A stretch of DNA of 64,000 nucleotides from Massilia sp. Bi118. Its GTDB lineage: Bacteria; Pseudomonadota; Gammaproteobacteria; Burkholderiales; Burkholderiaceae_D. Every line of letters begins with the position of its first letter. The stretch's first letter is position 1. Below, one piece after another: positions 26,302 to 35,858 of the stretch. The stretch is from contig NZ_CAKKMV010000001.1 in NCBI RefSeq assembly GCF_918697865.1, positions 496,001 to 560,000 on the forward strand, given 5' to 3'. Below the pieces are notes generated by a model. That model was not told the origin of the DNA. It saw only the letters and a program-made list of their open reading frames with translations, and ran no database searches. The translations under genes and the position numbers were made by a program.

Positions 26302-27828
26302 TCAATAGCGGGCGCGCTTCTCGCGGCGGCATTCGAGGCTGCTGACCACGCGGCCGGAGGGGTCCACCGTTTCAAGGCGGACGTCGAAGCCCCAGAGCCG
26401 GGCCACGTGCTTGAGCACTTCATGCGCCTGCTGGTTCAGCGGACGGCGCTGGAACTGGGTATGGCGCAGGGTCAGGGCGCGGTCGTCGCGGGTGTTGACC
26501 TGCCAGACCTGGATATTCGGCTCGCGGTTGCCCAGGTTGTACTGCTCGGCCAGCTGCTGGCGCACGTAGCGGTAGCCCTGCTCGTCGTGGATAGCCGAAA
26601 TCGTCAGCTTGTCGCTGCGGTCGTCGTCCAGCACGGCAAAGAAGTGGAAGTCGCGGATCAGTTTGGGCGACAGGTACTGGGCCACGAAGCTCTCGTCCTT
26701 GAAATTGCGCATCGCAAAGTCGAGGGTCTTGATCCAGTCGCTGCCGGCAATGTCCGGGAACCAGGCGCGGTCCTCATCCGTCGGGTCTTCGCAGATCCGC
26801 TTGATGTCGGTCATCATCGCGAAGCCGAGCGCATAGGGATTGATCCCATTGTAATAAGGACTGGTCGCGGCCGGCTGGAAGACCACGTTGGTATGGCTCT
26901 GCAGGAACTCGAGCATGAAGCCGTCGCCGACGATCCCCTCTTTATATAGTTCCTGCAGGATGGTGTAGTGCCAGAAGGTAGCCCAGCCCTCATTCATGAC
27001 CTGGGTCTGGCGCTGCGGGTAGAAGTATTGGGAGATCTTGCGCGTGATGCGCACCAGCTCGCGCTGCCAGGGTTCCAGCAACGGGGCGTACTTCTCGATG
27101 AAGTAGAGCAGGTTTTCCTCGGGCTCGGGCGGGAAGCGCATCGGGGCGGCATCGCGCTGGGCCTCTTCGCGCCGCGGCAGGGTGCGCCAGATCTCGTTCA
27201 CCTGCGACTGCGCGTATTCTTCGCGTTCTTTCTGGCGGTTCTGTTCCTGGGCGACCGACAGCTTGGCCGGGCGCTTGTAGCGGTCCACGCCATAGTTCTG
27301 GATCGCATGGCAGGAATCGAGCAGTTCCTCGACGGCGTCGATGCCGTGCCGCTGCTCGCATTCGGCAATATAGTTCTTGGCAAAGACCATGTAGTCGACG
27401 ATGGCGTCGGCGTCGGTCCAGGTGCGGAACAGGTAATTGCCCTTGAAGAAGGAGTTATGGCCGTAGGCCGCGTGCGCGATCACCAGGGCCTGCATCGTCA
27501 GGCTGTTTTCCTCCATCAGGTAGGCGATGCAGGGATTGGAGTTGATCACGATCTCGTAGGCCAGTCCCATCTGGCCGCGGCGGTAGCTCTTTTCCGTGCT
27601 CAGGAAATGCTTGCCGAAGGACCAGTGGTTGTACGAGACCGGCATGCCCACCGAGGTGTAGGCATCCATCATCTGTTCGGCGGTGATGATTTCGAGCTGG
27701 TTGGGGTAGGTGTCCAGGCCGAACTTCCTGGCCACCCGGCGGATTTCCTCGTGCGCCTGCTCGATCAGGTCGAAGGTCCACTCCGACTGGTCAGGCAAGG
27801 CGCGCGGGTTTTTCGGATCTCTTGGCAT
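26302..27828 (-). CDS. SpoVR-family protein
   Basis: 508-residue cytosolic protein of the SpoVR/YcgB family. The family was named for a sporulation protein but is widespread in non-sporulating proteobacteria, where it is co-expressed with the PrkA-type kinase YeaG and YeaH in starvation and stress. Visible family blocks are SEWTFDLIEQAHEEIRRVA at the start, YNHWSFGKHFL, the IVINSNPCIAYLMEENS region, MNEGWATFWHYTI with a possible metal-binding HY, and the C-terminal LTISAIHDEQGYRYVR. Length is as in E. coli. It is the last gene of the operon, 13 bases after yeaH. The biochemical role of the family is unknown. Confidence 0.95.
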   Translation of the reverse strand: MPRDPKNPRALPDQSEWTFDLIEQAHEEIRRVARKFGLDTYPNQLEIITAEQMMDAYTSVGMPVSYNHWSFGKHFLSTEKSYRRGQMGLAYEIVINSNPCIAYLMEENSLTMQALVIAHAAYGHNSFFKGNYLFRTWTDADAIVDYMVFAKNYIAECEQRHGIDAVEELLDSCHAIQNYGVDRYKRPAKLSVAQEQNRQKEREEYAQSQVNEIWRTLPRREEAQRDAAPMRFPPEPEENLLYFIEKYAPLLEPWQRELVRITRKISQYFYPQRQTQVMNEGWATFWHYTILQELYKEGIVGDGFMLEFLQSHTNVVFQPAATSPYYNGINPYALGFAMMTDIKRICEDPTDEDRAWFPDIAGSDWIKTLDFAMRNFKDESFVAQYLSPKLIRDFHFFAVLDDDRSDKLTISAIHDEQGYRYVRQQLAEQYNLGNREPNIQVWQVNTRDDRALTLRHTQFQRRPLNQQAHEVLKHVARLWGFDVRLETVDPSGRVVSSLECRREKRARY

Positions 27829-27841
27829 GAGCGGGCCTCGT

Positions 27842-29113
27842 CTACTTGGGCTGCTTCTTGAACAATTCGCGGAACACCGGATAGATGTCGGCCGGCGTCA
27901 CGATCTTCTGCATCGCGAAGTTCGCATGCGTGGTCGCGACCTCGGAATACTGCTCCCACAGGTTTTGCGGAGGGCCGTCCGTGATCTCGACATAGGTGTA
28001 GTACTGCACCCGCGGCATGATGGCATTGGTCAGGATCTGTTTGCACAGGACCGAATCGTTGTCCCAGTTGTCGCCGTCGGAGGCCTGGGCCACGTAGCTG
28101 TTCCAGTCGCCGCTGCTGTAGCGCTCGCTGATCACCTTGCTCAGCAGATGCAGCGCCGAGGACACCACGGTGCCGCCGGATTCGCGCGAGTGGAAGAAAT
28201 CGTTCTCGTCGACCTCGGCCGCAGCGGTGTGGTGGCGGATGAAGACCACGTCGATCTTCTCGTACACGCGCTTGAGGAAGAGGTAGAGCAGGATGAAGAA
28301 GCGCTTGGCCGTGTCCTTGCGGCTCTCGTCCATGGAGCCGGACACGTCCATGATGCAGAACATCACGGCCGCGGTCGAGGGCTTCGGGATCTTGATCCGG
28401 TTGCTGTAGCGCAGGTCGATCGGATCGATGAAGGGAATCGCCAGCAGCCGCGTGTGCAGGGCATGGATCTTGTGCTTCAGTTCGAGCACGCGCGGGTCGT
28501 CGGGATCAAAGCCGAGCGCCTTGATTTCCTCGAGCTCTTCTTCGAGTTTCGCCAGGGTTTTCTTGCTGGGGCCGCCGACCGCGATGCGCCGGCCGAGCGC
28601 GCCGCGCAGCGAGCGCAGCACGTGGATGTTCGAGGGCGTACCGGAGATGTTGTAGCCGGCGCGCTGGTTCTTGAATTCGACGACCTGGGTCAGCTGCGTC
28701 TTGACCATGTTCGGCAGCTCGAGGTCCTCGAAGAAGTAATTCATGAATTCTTCGCGGCTCAGTTCGAAGATGAAGTCATCCTCGGTGGTCTGCTCGCTGT
28801 TGCCGGCACGGCCGCGGCCGCTGCCGCCACCGCCGCCGCGCGGACGGTTGATCTGGTCGCCTTTCTGGTATTCGGTGTTGCCGGGGTTGACGACTTCCCA
28901 GACACCCCCGTGGGCGTGCCCGAAATGCGGCTCGCTCACATCCTTGACGGGGATCGAGACCTTTTCGCCATTTTCGATGTCGGTGATCGAGCGACCCTTG
29001 ATCGCCCGGCCGACCGCATCCTTGATCTGCGCCTTGTAGCGGCGCAAGAAGCGTTCGCGGTTGACCGCAGACTTGTTCTTGCCCTGCAAGCGTCGGTCGA
29101 TGAGGTAAGTCAA
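27842..29113 (-). CDS. YeaH/YhbH family protein (DUF444), VWA-like
   Basis: Partner of PrkA in a conserved three-gene stress module; function still unclear. The 423-residue protein has YLIDRRLQGKNKSAVNRERF at the N-terminus, a glycine-rich stretch (GGGGGSGRGR, about 85-95), and a C-terminal VWA-like metal-ion-dependent site MFCIMDVSGSMDES. The VFIRHHT and SGGTVVSSAL blocks follow. I start it at a TTG at 29113: a perfect AGGAGG lies 6 bases upstream, and the protein then begins as E. coli YeaH does (MTYLIDRR versus MTWFIDRR). A TTG 18 bases further upstream would place that site inside the gene. Confidence 0.92.
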   Translation of the reverse strand: MTYLIDRRLQGKNKSAVNRERFLRRYKAQIKDAVGRAIKGRSITDIENGEKVSIPVKDVSEPHFGHAHGGVWEVVNPGNTEYQKGDQINRPRGGGGGSGRGRAGNSEQTTEDDFIFELSREEFMNYFFEDLELPNMVKTQLTQVVEFKNQRAGYNISGTPSNIHVLRSLRGALGRRIAVGGPSKKTLAKLEEELEEIKALGFDPDDPRVLELKHKIHALHTRLLAIPFIDPIDLRYSNRIKIPKPSTAAVMFCIMDVSGSMDESRKDTAKRFFILLYLFLKRVYEKIDVVFIRHHTAAAEVDENDFFHSRESGGTVVSSALHLLSKVISERYSSGDWNSYVAQASDGDNWDNDSVLCKQILTNAIMPRVQYYTYVEITDGPPQNLWEQYSEVATTHANFAMQKIVTPADIYPVFRELFKKQPK

Positions 29114-29173
29114 AACAGGCCTCCTGCTCAAATTCGCGGCGGGCCGGAAACTAACCGGTACCCTATATTAACG

Positions 29174-29320
29174 CGCTTTGGGTAGGGGCGTGATAAACCT
29201 GCTGCGCGTCGCCCAGGCGGCCTGCGATGCTCGCCGTACCGTAGTACGGCTGCGCTTCTCGGCCACCTGGACTTCCGCTCGCTACGGTTTCTCAAGCCCC
29301 TGTGACGCTAACTCAAAGCG
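29174..29320. repeat. Intergenic palindrome, family 2, copy 1 (between prkA and yeaH)
   Basis: Nested inverted repeats: outer CGCTTTG with CAAAGCG and AGGGGC with GCCCCT, inner CCAGGCGGC with GGCCACCTGG, and core GCCGTAC, CGTA, GTACGGC (perfect 7-bp stem). It shares the GGCGGC and CTCGCCGTAC core with the element at 57340-57441. It sits inside an operon, 10 bases after the prkA stop, so it will form strong hairpins in the mRNA. Confidence 0.7.
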
Positions 29321-29330
29321 TGCAAGTCTC

Positions 29331-31253
29331 TTATGACGATTTGCGCACGCGGAGGTACCACTCGCACAACAGACGAACCTGCTTCGGCGTGTAACCCTTC
29401 TCCACCATGCGCGCCACGAAGTCGGCGTGCTTGGTCGCGTCTTCCGTGCTGGCCTTTGCATTGAACGAAATGACGGGCAGGAGTTCCTCGGTATTCGAGA
29501 ACATTTTTTTCTCGATCACGGTGCGGAACTTTTCGTAGCTCGTCCAGGCCGGATTCTTGCCGCCGTTCGTCGCACGGGCGCGCAGGGCAAAGTTGACGAT
29601 TTCGTTTCGGAAATCCTTCGGGTTCGAGATGCCGGCCGGCTTCTCGATCTTCTCGAGCTCGGCGTTCAGCGATTCGCGGTCGAAGCTCTCGCCGGTGTCC
29701 GGATCGCGGAACTCCTGGTCCTGGATCCAGAAGTCGGCAAAGGTCACGTAGCGGTCGAAGATGTTCTGGCCGTACTCGGAATAGCTTTCCAGGTAGGCGG
29801 TCTGGATTTCCTTGCCGATGAAGTCGACGTAGCGTTGCGCCAGGTGTTCCTTGATATAGGACATGTAGCGCTGCTCGGTCTCGCCGGCAAACTGCTCGCG
29901 TTCGATCTGCTGTTCGAGCACGTAGAGCAGGTGCACCGGGTTCGCCGCCACTTCGGTGTTGTCGAAGTTGAAGACCTTGGACAGGATCTTGAACGCGAAG
30001 CGCGTCGACAGGCCGTTCATGCCTTCGTCCACGCCGGCGTAGTCGACGTATTCGTGCATCGACTTGGCCTTCGGATCGGTGTCCTTCAGGTTCTCGCCGT
30101 CGTACACCAGCATCTTCGAATAGATGCTGGAGTTTTCCGGATCCTTCAGGCGCGACAGGATCGCGAACTGCGCCATCATGCGCAGCGTGCCCGGGGCGCA
30201 GGGCGCTTTATCCAGCGAGGAGTTGCGCAGCAGCTTGTCGTAGATCTTGATCTCGTCGGAGACGCGCAGGCAGTAGGGCACCTTGACGATGTAGATACGG
30301 TCGAGGAATGCCTCGTTGTTGCGGTTGTTGCGGAAGGTCTTCCACTCCGATTCGTTCGAGTGCGCCAGGATGATGCCTTCGAAGGGGATCGCGCCGAAGC
30401 CTTCCGTGCCCTTGTAGTTGCCTTCCTGGGTCGCGGTCAGCAGCGGGTGCAGGACCTTGATCGGGGCCTTGAACATCTCGACGAATTCCATCAGGCCCTG
30501 GTTGGCCAGGCACAGGCCGCCGGAATAGCTGTAGGCGTCCGGATCGTCCTGGGAATAATCCTCGAGCTTGCGGATGTCGACCTTGCCGACCAGCGAGGAA
30601 ATGTCCTGGTTGTTCTCGTCACCCGGTTCCGTCTTGGCGATCGCGATCTGCTTGAGGATGGACGGATAGCGCTTGACCACGCGGAACTTGTTGATGTCGC
30701 CGCCGAACTCGTGCAGGCGCTTGACCGCCCACGGGCTCGGCACGTTGCGCAGGTAGCGGCGCGGGATGCCATAGTCTTCTTCGAGGATGGCGCCGTCCTC
30801 TTCTTCGCTGAACAGCCCGAGCGGCGATTCGTTCACCGGCGAGCCCTTGATCGCGTAGAAGGGGATCTGCTCCATCAGGTGCTTGAGCTTTTCGGCGATC
30901 GACGATTTGCCGCCGCCCACCGGGCCCAGCAGGTAAAGGATCTGCTTGCGTTCTTCCAGGCCCTGGGCCGCATGGCGGAAATAGGAAACGACCTGCTCGA
31001 TCACTTCCTCCATGCCGTAGAACTCCCGGAAGGCGGGATAAATCTTGATGACCTTGTTGGCGAAGATGCGCGACAGGCGCGGGTCGAGGCGGGTATCGAC
31101 CAGGGTGGGGTCGCCGATGGCGGCCAGCATGCGCTCCGGAGCGCTGGCGTAAGTCAGGGGATCCTTCTTGCACAGTTGGAGGTACTCCGTCAGGGAGTAT
31201 TCCTCTTCCCGGGTACGCTCATAGCGGGCTGCGTAGTTATCAAAAATGGTCAT
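29331..31253 (-). CDS. prkA: PrkA-family serine protein kinase / AAA+ ATPase
   Basis: 640-residue protein of the PrkA/YeaG family, cytosolic, linked to stationary-phase and nutrient stress. The N-terminal AAA+ part has Walker A LLGPVGGGKSS (about 105-115) and a Walker B-like acidic stretch. The C-terminal part (about 390-640) is the PrkA-type domain, with the SMHEYVDYAGVDEGMNGLSTRFAFKIL block. The literature describes both kinase and AAA+ protease-like activity in this family, so the label kinase is uncertain. The start MTIFDNYAARYERT matches E. coli YeaG and has AGAGGA 7 bases upstream. It heads the operon with yeaH and spoVR; a sigma70-type promoter lies about 230 bases upstream. Confidence 0.96.
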   Translation of the reverse strand: MTIFDNYAARYERTREEEYSLTEYLQLCKKDPLTYASAPERMLAAIGDPTLVDTRLDPRLSRIFANKVIKIYPAFREFYGMEEVIEQVVSYFRHAAQGLEERKQILYLLGPVGGGKSSIAEKLKHLMEQIPFYAIKGSPVNESPLGLFSEEEDGAILEEDYGIPRRYLRNVPSPWAVKRLHEFGGDINKFRVVKRYPSILKQIAIAKTEPGDENNQDISSLVGKVDIRKLEDYSQDDPDAYSYSGGLCLANQGLMEFVEMFKAPIKVLHPLLTATQEGNYKGTEGFGAIPFEGIILAHSNESEWKTFRNNRNNEAFLDRIYIVKVPYCLRVSDEIKIYDKLLRNSSLDKAPCAPGTLRMMAQFAILSRLKDPENSSIYSKMLVYDGENLKDTDPKAKSMHEYVDYAGVDEGMNGLSTRFAFKILSKVFNFDNTEVAANPVHLLYVLEQQIEREQFAGETEQRYMSYIKEHLAQRYVDFIGKEIQTAYLESYSEYGQNIFDRYVTFADFWIQDQEFRDPDTGESFDRESLNAELEKIEKPAGISNPKDFRNEIVNFALRARATNGGKNPAWTSYEKFRTVIEKKMFSNTEELLPVISFNAKASTEDATKHADFVARMVEKGYTPKQVRLLCEWYLRVRKSS

Positions 31254-31482
31254 GTGAATGTCCTCTAATGTGCTAACACTGATCACTGTCGCGGCAGCCG
31301 ATGAAAGACGGCTGTCCAGGCCCCGTTCCGGCATCGAAGCTGTGTGGGGTCGCCGTCTGCATTCGAGAGGTCAGGCCGTGCAGCCTGACGTGGAAGCGGA
31401 GGGCGATTTTCTTGTTCTCGACCGGTATGGCCACCGGCTTGTTAGCGCCCGCTGAGAGCGTCTTCTTACGCTTATGAAATTT
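31254..31482 (-). other. Long 5' leader of prkA
   Basis: If transcription starts near 31476, the prkA mRNA has about 220 untranslated bases. The DNA contains several short GC-rich dyads but no riboswitch that I recognise. A frame of 65 codons on the plus strand here has no ribosome binding site and looks spurious. Confidence 0.45.
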
Positions 31483-31511
31483 ATTATGTGCCTATTAGTT
31501 CCCGAAGTCAA
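31483..31511 (-). promoter_or_regulatory. Promoter of prkA-yeaH-spoVR
   Basis: On the minus strand TTGACT and CATAAT are separated by exactly 17 bases, close to the sigma70 consensus. The expected start is near 31476. I found no sigma54-type -24/-12 element, although some yeaG homologues are reported to use one. Confidence 0.72.
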
Positions 31512-32846
<1,335 letters not shown>

Positions 32847-32856
32847 GGCCCACCCA

Positions 32857-35388
32857 ATGCTGATGCAATCCCTGCGCATGACCGCGCGCGACTGGCGCGC
32901 CGGCGAGCTGCGCTTCCTGCTGGTGGCCCTGGTGGTCGCGGTGTCGGCACTGACCGCGGTCGGCTTCTTCGTCGACCGTATGCGATCTAGCCTGAACCGC
33001 GACGCCCACCAGCTGCTCGGCGCCGACCTGCTGATCAACGCCGACCAGCCGCTGCGCCAGGACTGGCGCGACGAAGCTGCGAAGCGTGGCCTGCTGCTGG
33101 CCGATACCGTGACCTTCCCCAGCATGGCGCAGGCAGGCGAGGGCGATGCCTCGCAGGCCGTGCTGGCGTCGGTGAAGGCGGTGTCGTCCACCTATCCGCT
33201 GCGGGGTCAGTTAAAAATCACGACCAGCGCCGACGATGCCAGCGAAGCGCTGGGCGACGCCACCCATGACACGCCGGCGCCGGGCACGGTCTGGGTCGAC
33301 GTCAACCTGCTGCCGGCTTTGAAGGCGAAGATCGGCAGCAGCATCCAGCTGGGCGACAAGCGCTTCAGGATCGCGCGCCTGATCGCCTCCGAGCCGGACC
33401 GCGGCGCCTCGTTCTCGAACTTCGCCCCGCGCGTGATGCTGGCCATGGCCGACCTGAAGGCCACCGGCCTGGTCGACAACTACGCCCGCATCACCTACCG
33501 CATGCAGGTGGCGGCAAAGTCGCCGAACGACCGCGCGACGGTGGCCGGCTACGAACAATGGCTGCGCGAACGGATGGCCGCCGACAATGTAAAAGGCGTG
33601 CGCATCGAGACCCTGGAAAACGGCCGTCCCGAGATGCGTTCGACCCTCGACCGCGCCGAGCGCTTCCTGGCCCTGGTCGGCCTGCTGTCGGCGATGCTGG
33701 CGGCGGTAGCGGTCGCGATGGCGGCGCGCCGTTTCATGCAGCGCCACCTGGATTCGGTGGCCATGCTGCGCTGCCTGGGCATGACGCAGAACGAGGTCGG
33801 CGTGCTGTTCCTGATCGAGTTCGCGCTGGTCGGCCTGGCCGGCAGCGTACTGGGCGTGCTGGTCGGCTTCGGCGCGCATTACGTGCTGCTCGAACTGATC
33901 GGCAATCTGATCCCGACCGAGCTGCCGCCGGTGTCGCTGCTGCCGGCGCTGCAAGGCGTCGCCACCGGCATGCTGCTGCTACTCGGCTTCGCGCTGCCGC
34001 CCGTCTTGCAATTGCGTAACGTGCCGCACAACCGCGTGATCCGCCGCGAGCAGGCGCCGCCCAAGCCGATGGCGCTGGCCACCTATGGCCTCGGCACCGC
34101 CGTCTTCATCGGCCTGCTGCTGTGGCAAGCGGGGGACCTGAAACTGGCGCTGCTGATCGCCGGCGGCTTCCTTGGCGGCCTGGCCGTGTTCGCGCTGGTC
34201 GGCTGGCTGGCGCTGCTTGGCTTACGCAGCCTGCGTGGCGTGTCGAAGAACCAGGGCTGGCGCTTCGCCATCACCTCGCTGCAGCGCCGCCCCGGCGCAA
34301 CCGTGGTGCAGATCGTCTCGCTGTCGCTGGGCCTGATGGCGCTGCTGGTGCTGACCGTGGTGCGCGGCGACCTGATGGAAGCCTGGCGCGTCGCCACCCC
34401 GCTTGACGCGCCGAACCGCTTCATCATCAACATCCAGCCCGACCAGAAAGCGGGCGTGGAGAAGAACATCCGCGCGGCCGGCGTCGGCGATCTCATGCTG
34501 TACCCGATGATCCGCGGCCGCCTGGTAGCGGTCAACGGCAACCCGATCACCGCCGGCACCTATACGGACGAGCGGGCGAAAGCGCTGTCCGACCGCGAAT
34601 TCAATCTCTCCAGCGTCAAGGATCTGCCCGAAGCGAACGACATCGTGGCCGGCCAGTGGTACCGCGACGCACCCGGCGTGGCCGAAGCCTCGGTCGAGCA
34701 GGGCATCGCGCAGACACTGCGCCTGAAGCTGGGCGACACCGTGCGCTTCGACATGGGCGGCCTGCTGGTCGACGCCAGGATCACCAGCCTGCGCAAGCTC
34801 GAATGGGGCTCGATGCGCGCCAATTTCTTCGTCATCATCAATCCGGCCGCCATGAAGGACGCGCCGACCACCTACATGACCGCCTTCCACCTGCCTGCAC
34901 GCGGCGTCGGGCTGGCGAACGCGCTCACGCGGCAGTTCCCGAACCTGACCGTGATCGACGTCAGCGGCATCATCCGGCAGTTGCAGGACGTGCTCGACCA
35001 GGTCGTGACCGCGGTCGAGTTCCTGTTCCTGTTCACGCTGGCCTCCGGCGTGCTGGTGCTGTACGCGGCGCTGATGGGATCGACCTCCGAGCGCACCCGC
35101 GAAGCCGGCCTGCTGCGCGCGCTGGGCGCCACCCGCGGCCAACTGGCGACGGCGCAGCGGATCGAATTCGTGCTGGTGGGTGGCCTGTCCGGCCTGCTGG
35201 CGGCGAGCGGCGCGGCGGCGCTTGGCTGGGCGCTGGCCGAGTACCAGTTCAAGTTCCCCTGGCATTTCGAGCCGCAGGTCTGGGCGGCCGGGCTGCTGGT
35301 GGGCGCCGCGTGCGCGCTGGTCGGCGGCTGGCTTGGGCTGCGGAATGTGTTGCGGCAGCCGCCGCTGCAGACGCTGCGCGAGGCCTGA
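32857..35388 (+). CDS. FtsX-type ABC transporter permease (YbbP-like)
   Basis: 843-residue inner-membrane permease with the layout of E. coli YbbP. An N-terminal helix (about 15-40) is followed by a large periplasmic MacB-like domain (to about 265). Three helices follow (about 268-390, with the FtsX signature RRFMQRHLDSVAMLRCLGM), then two more helices (about 410-470), a second periplasmic domain (about 500-720) and the final FtsX module with AGLLRALGATRGQL. I start it at the ATG giving MLMQSLRMTARDW; an earlier in-frame start would overlap the deaminase gene by about 110 bases. YbbP-type permeases normally work with an ATPase YbbA encoded next door; none is adjacent here. The substrate is unknown, with lipid or lipoprotein export assumed for the class. 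Confidence 0.9.
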   Translation: MLMQSLRMTARDWRAGELRFLLVALVVAVSALTAVGFFVDRMRSSLNRDAHQLLGADLLINADQPLRQDWRDEAAKRGLLLADTVTFPSMAQAGEGDASQAVLASVKAVSSTYPLRGQLKITTSADDASEALGDATHDTPAPGTVWVDVNLLPALKAKIGSSIQLGDKRFRIARLIASEPDRGASFSNFAPRVMLAMADLKATGLVDNYARITYRMQVAAKSPNDRATVAGYEQWLRERMAADNVKGVRIETLENGRPEMRSTLDRAERFLALVGLLSAMLAAVAVAMAARRFMQRHLDSVAMLRCLGMTQNEVGVLFLIEFALVGLAGSVLGVLVGFGAHYVLLELIGNLIPTELPPVSLLPALQGVATGMLLLLGFALPPVLQLRNVPHNRVIRREQAPPKPMALATYGLGTAVFIGLLLWQAGDLKLALLIAGGFLGGLAVFALVGWLALLGLRSLRGVSKNQGWRFAITSLQRRPGATVVQIVSLSLGLMALLVLTVVRGDLMEAWRVATPLDAPNRFIINIQPDQKAGVEKNIRAAGVGDLMLYPMIRGRLVAVNGNPITAGTYTDERAKALSDREFNLSSVKDLPEANDIVAGQWYRDAPGVAEASVEQGIAQTLRLKLGDTVRFDMGGLLVDARITSLRKLEWGSMRANFFVIINPAAMKDAPTTYMTAFHLPARGVGLANALTRQFPNLTVIDVSGIIRQLQDVLDQVVTAVEFLFLFTLASGVLVLYAALMGSTSERTREAGLLRALGATRGQLATAQRIEFVLVGGLSGLLAASGAAALGWALAEYQFKFPWHFEPQVWAAGLLVGAACALVGGWLGLRNVLRQPPLQTLREA

Positions 35389-35402
35389 GATAAAATGGGA
35401 AG

Positions 35403-35849
35403 ATGCAAGAATCTCAGAATCCCCCACAGGACCAGGACGCGGCGCAGGAGCAGGAGCAGGAGCAGAATCAGCGCACCGCCTATGAACTGATCGGCGGCGA
35501 AAGCCGCCTGCGCGAACTGGTCGACCGCTTCTACGACATCATGCAGCTGGAGGCCGACTTTGCCGGCATCCACGCCATGCACCCTGTACCCAACGACAGC
35601 TCGCGCGAGAAGCTGTTCATGTTCCTGTCCGGCTGGCTGGGCGGGCCGAACCTCTTCATCGAAAAATACGGCCACCCGATGCTGCGCGCGCGCCACCTGC
35701 CGTTCGCGATCGGCACCACGGAGCGCGACCAGTGGCTGCGCTGCATGGCAATGGCGCTCGAAGACCTCGGCTACGACTACGACCTGCGCCTGCGTCTGAT
35801 GGGCGCGTTCTACCAGACCGCCGACTGGATGCGCAACCGACCGCACTAA
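35403..35849 (+). CDS. Group II truncated haemoglobin
   Basis: 2/2 globin of 148 residues, binding haem and O2 or NO in the cytosol. The globin part starts at about residue 25 (AYELIGGESRLRELVDRFYDIM). Features of group II are the B10 Tyr in DRFYD, the SGWLGGPNLFIEKYGHPMLRARH block that carries the proximal His (RARH), and the Trp G8 in RDQWLRCM. The first 24 residues are a polar Gln/Glu/Asp-rich tail with no counterpart I recall in most family members. It lies 14 bases after the permease gene and 9 before rmuC, so all three may share a transcript. Confidence 0.95.
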   Translation: MQESQNPPQDQDAAQEQEQEQNQRTAYELIGGESRLRELVDRFYDIMQLEADFAGIHAMHPVPNDSSREKLFMFLSGWLGGPNLFIEKYGHPMLRARHLPFAIGTTERDQWLRCMAMALEDLGYDYDLRLRLMGAFYQTADWMRNRPH

Positions 35850-35858
35850 TCTACAAAC

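Noticed and set aside
29427..31268. Plus-strand frame of 613 codons opposite prkA
   Set aside because: Same antisense effect; prkA is unmistakable on the minus strand.
31258..31455. Small plus-strand frame in the prkA leader
   Set aside because: No ribosome binding site or family resemblance; overlaps the probable leader RNA of prkA.
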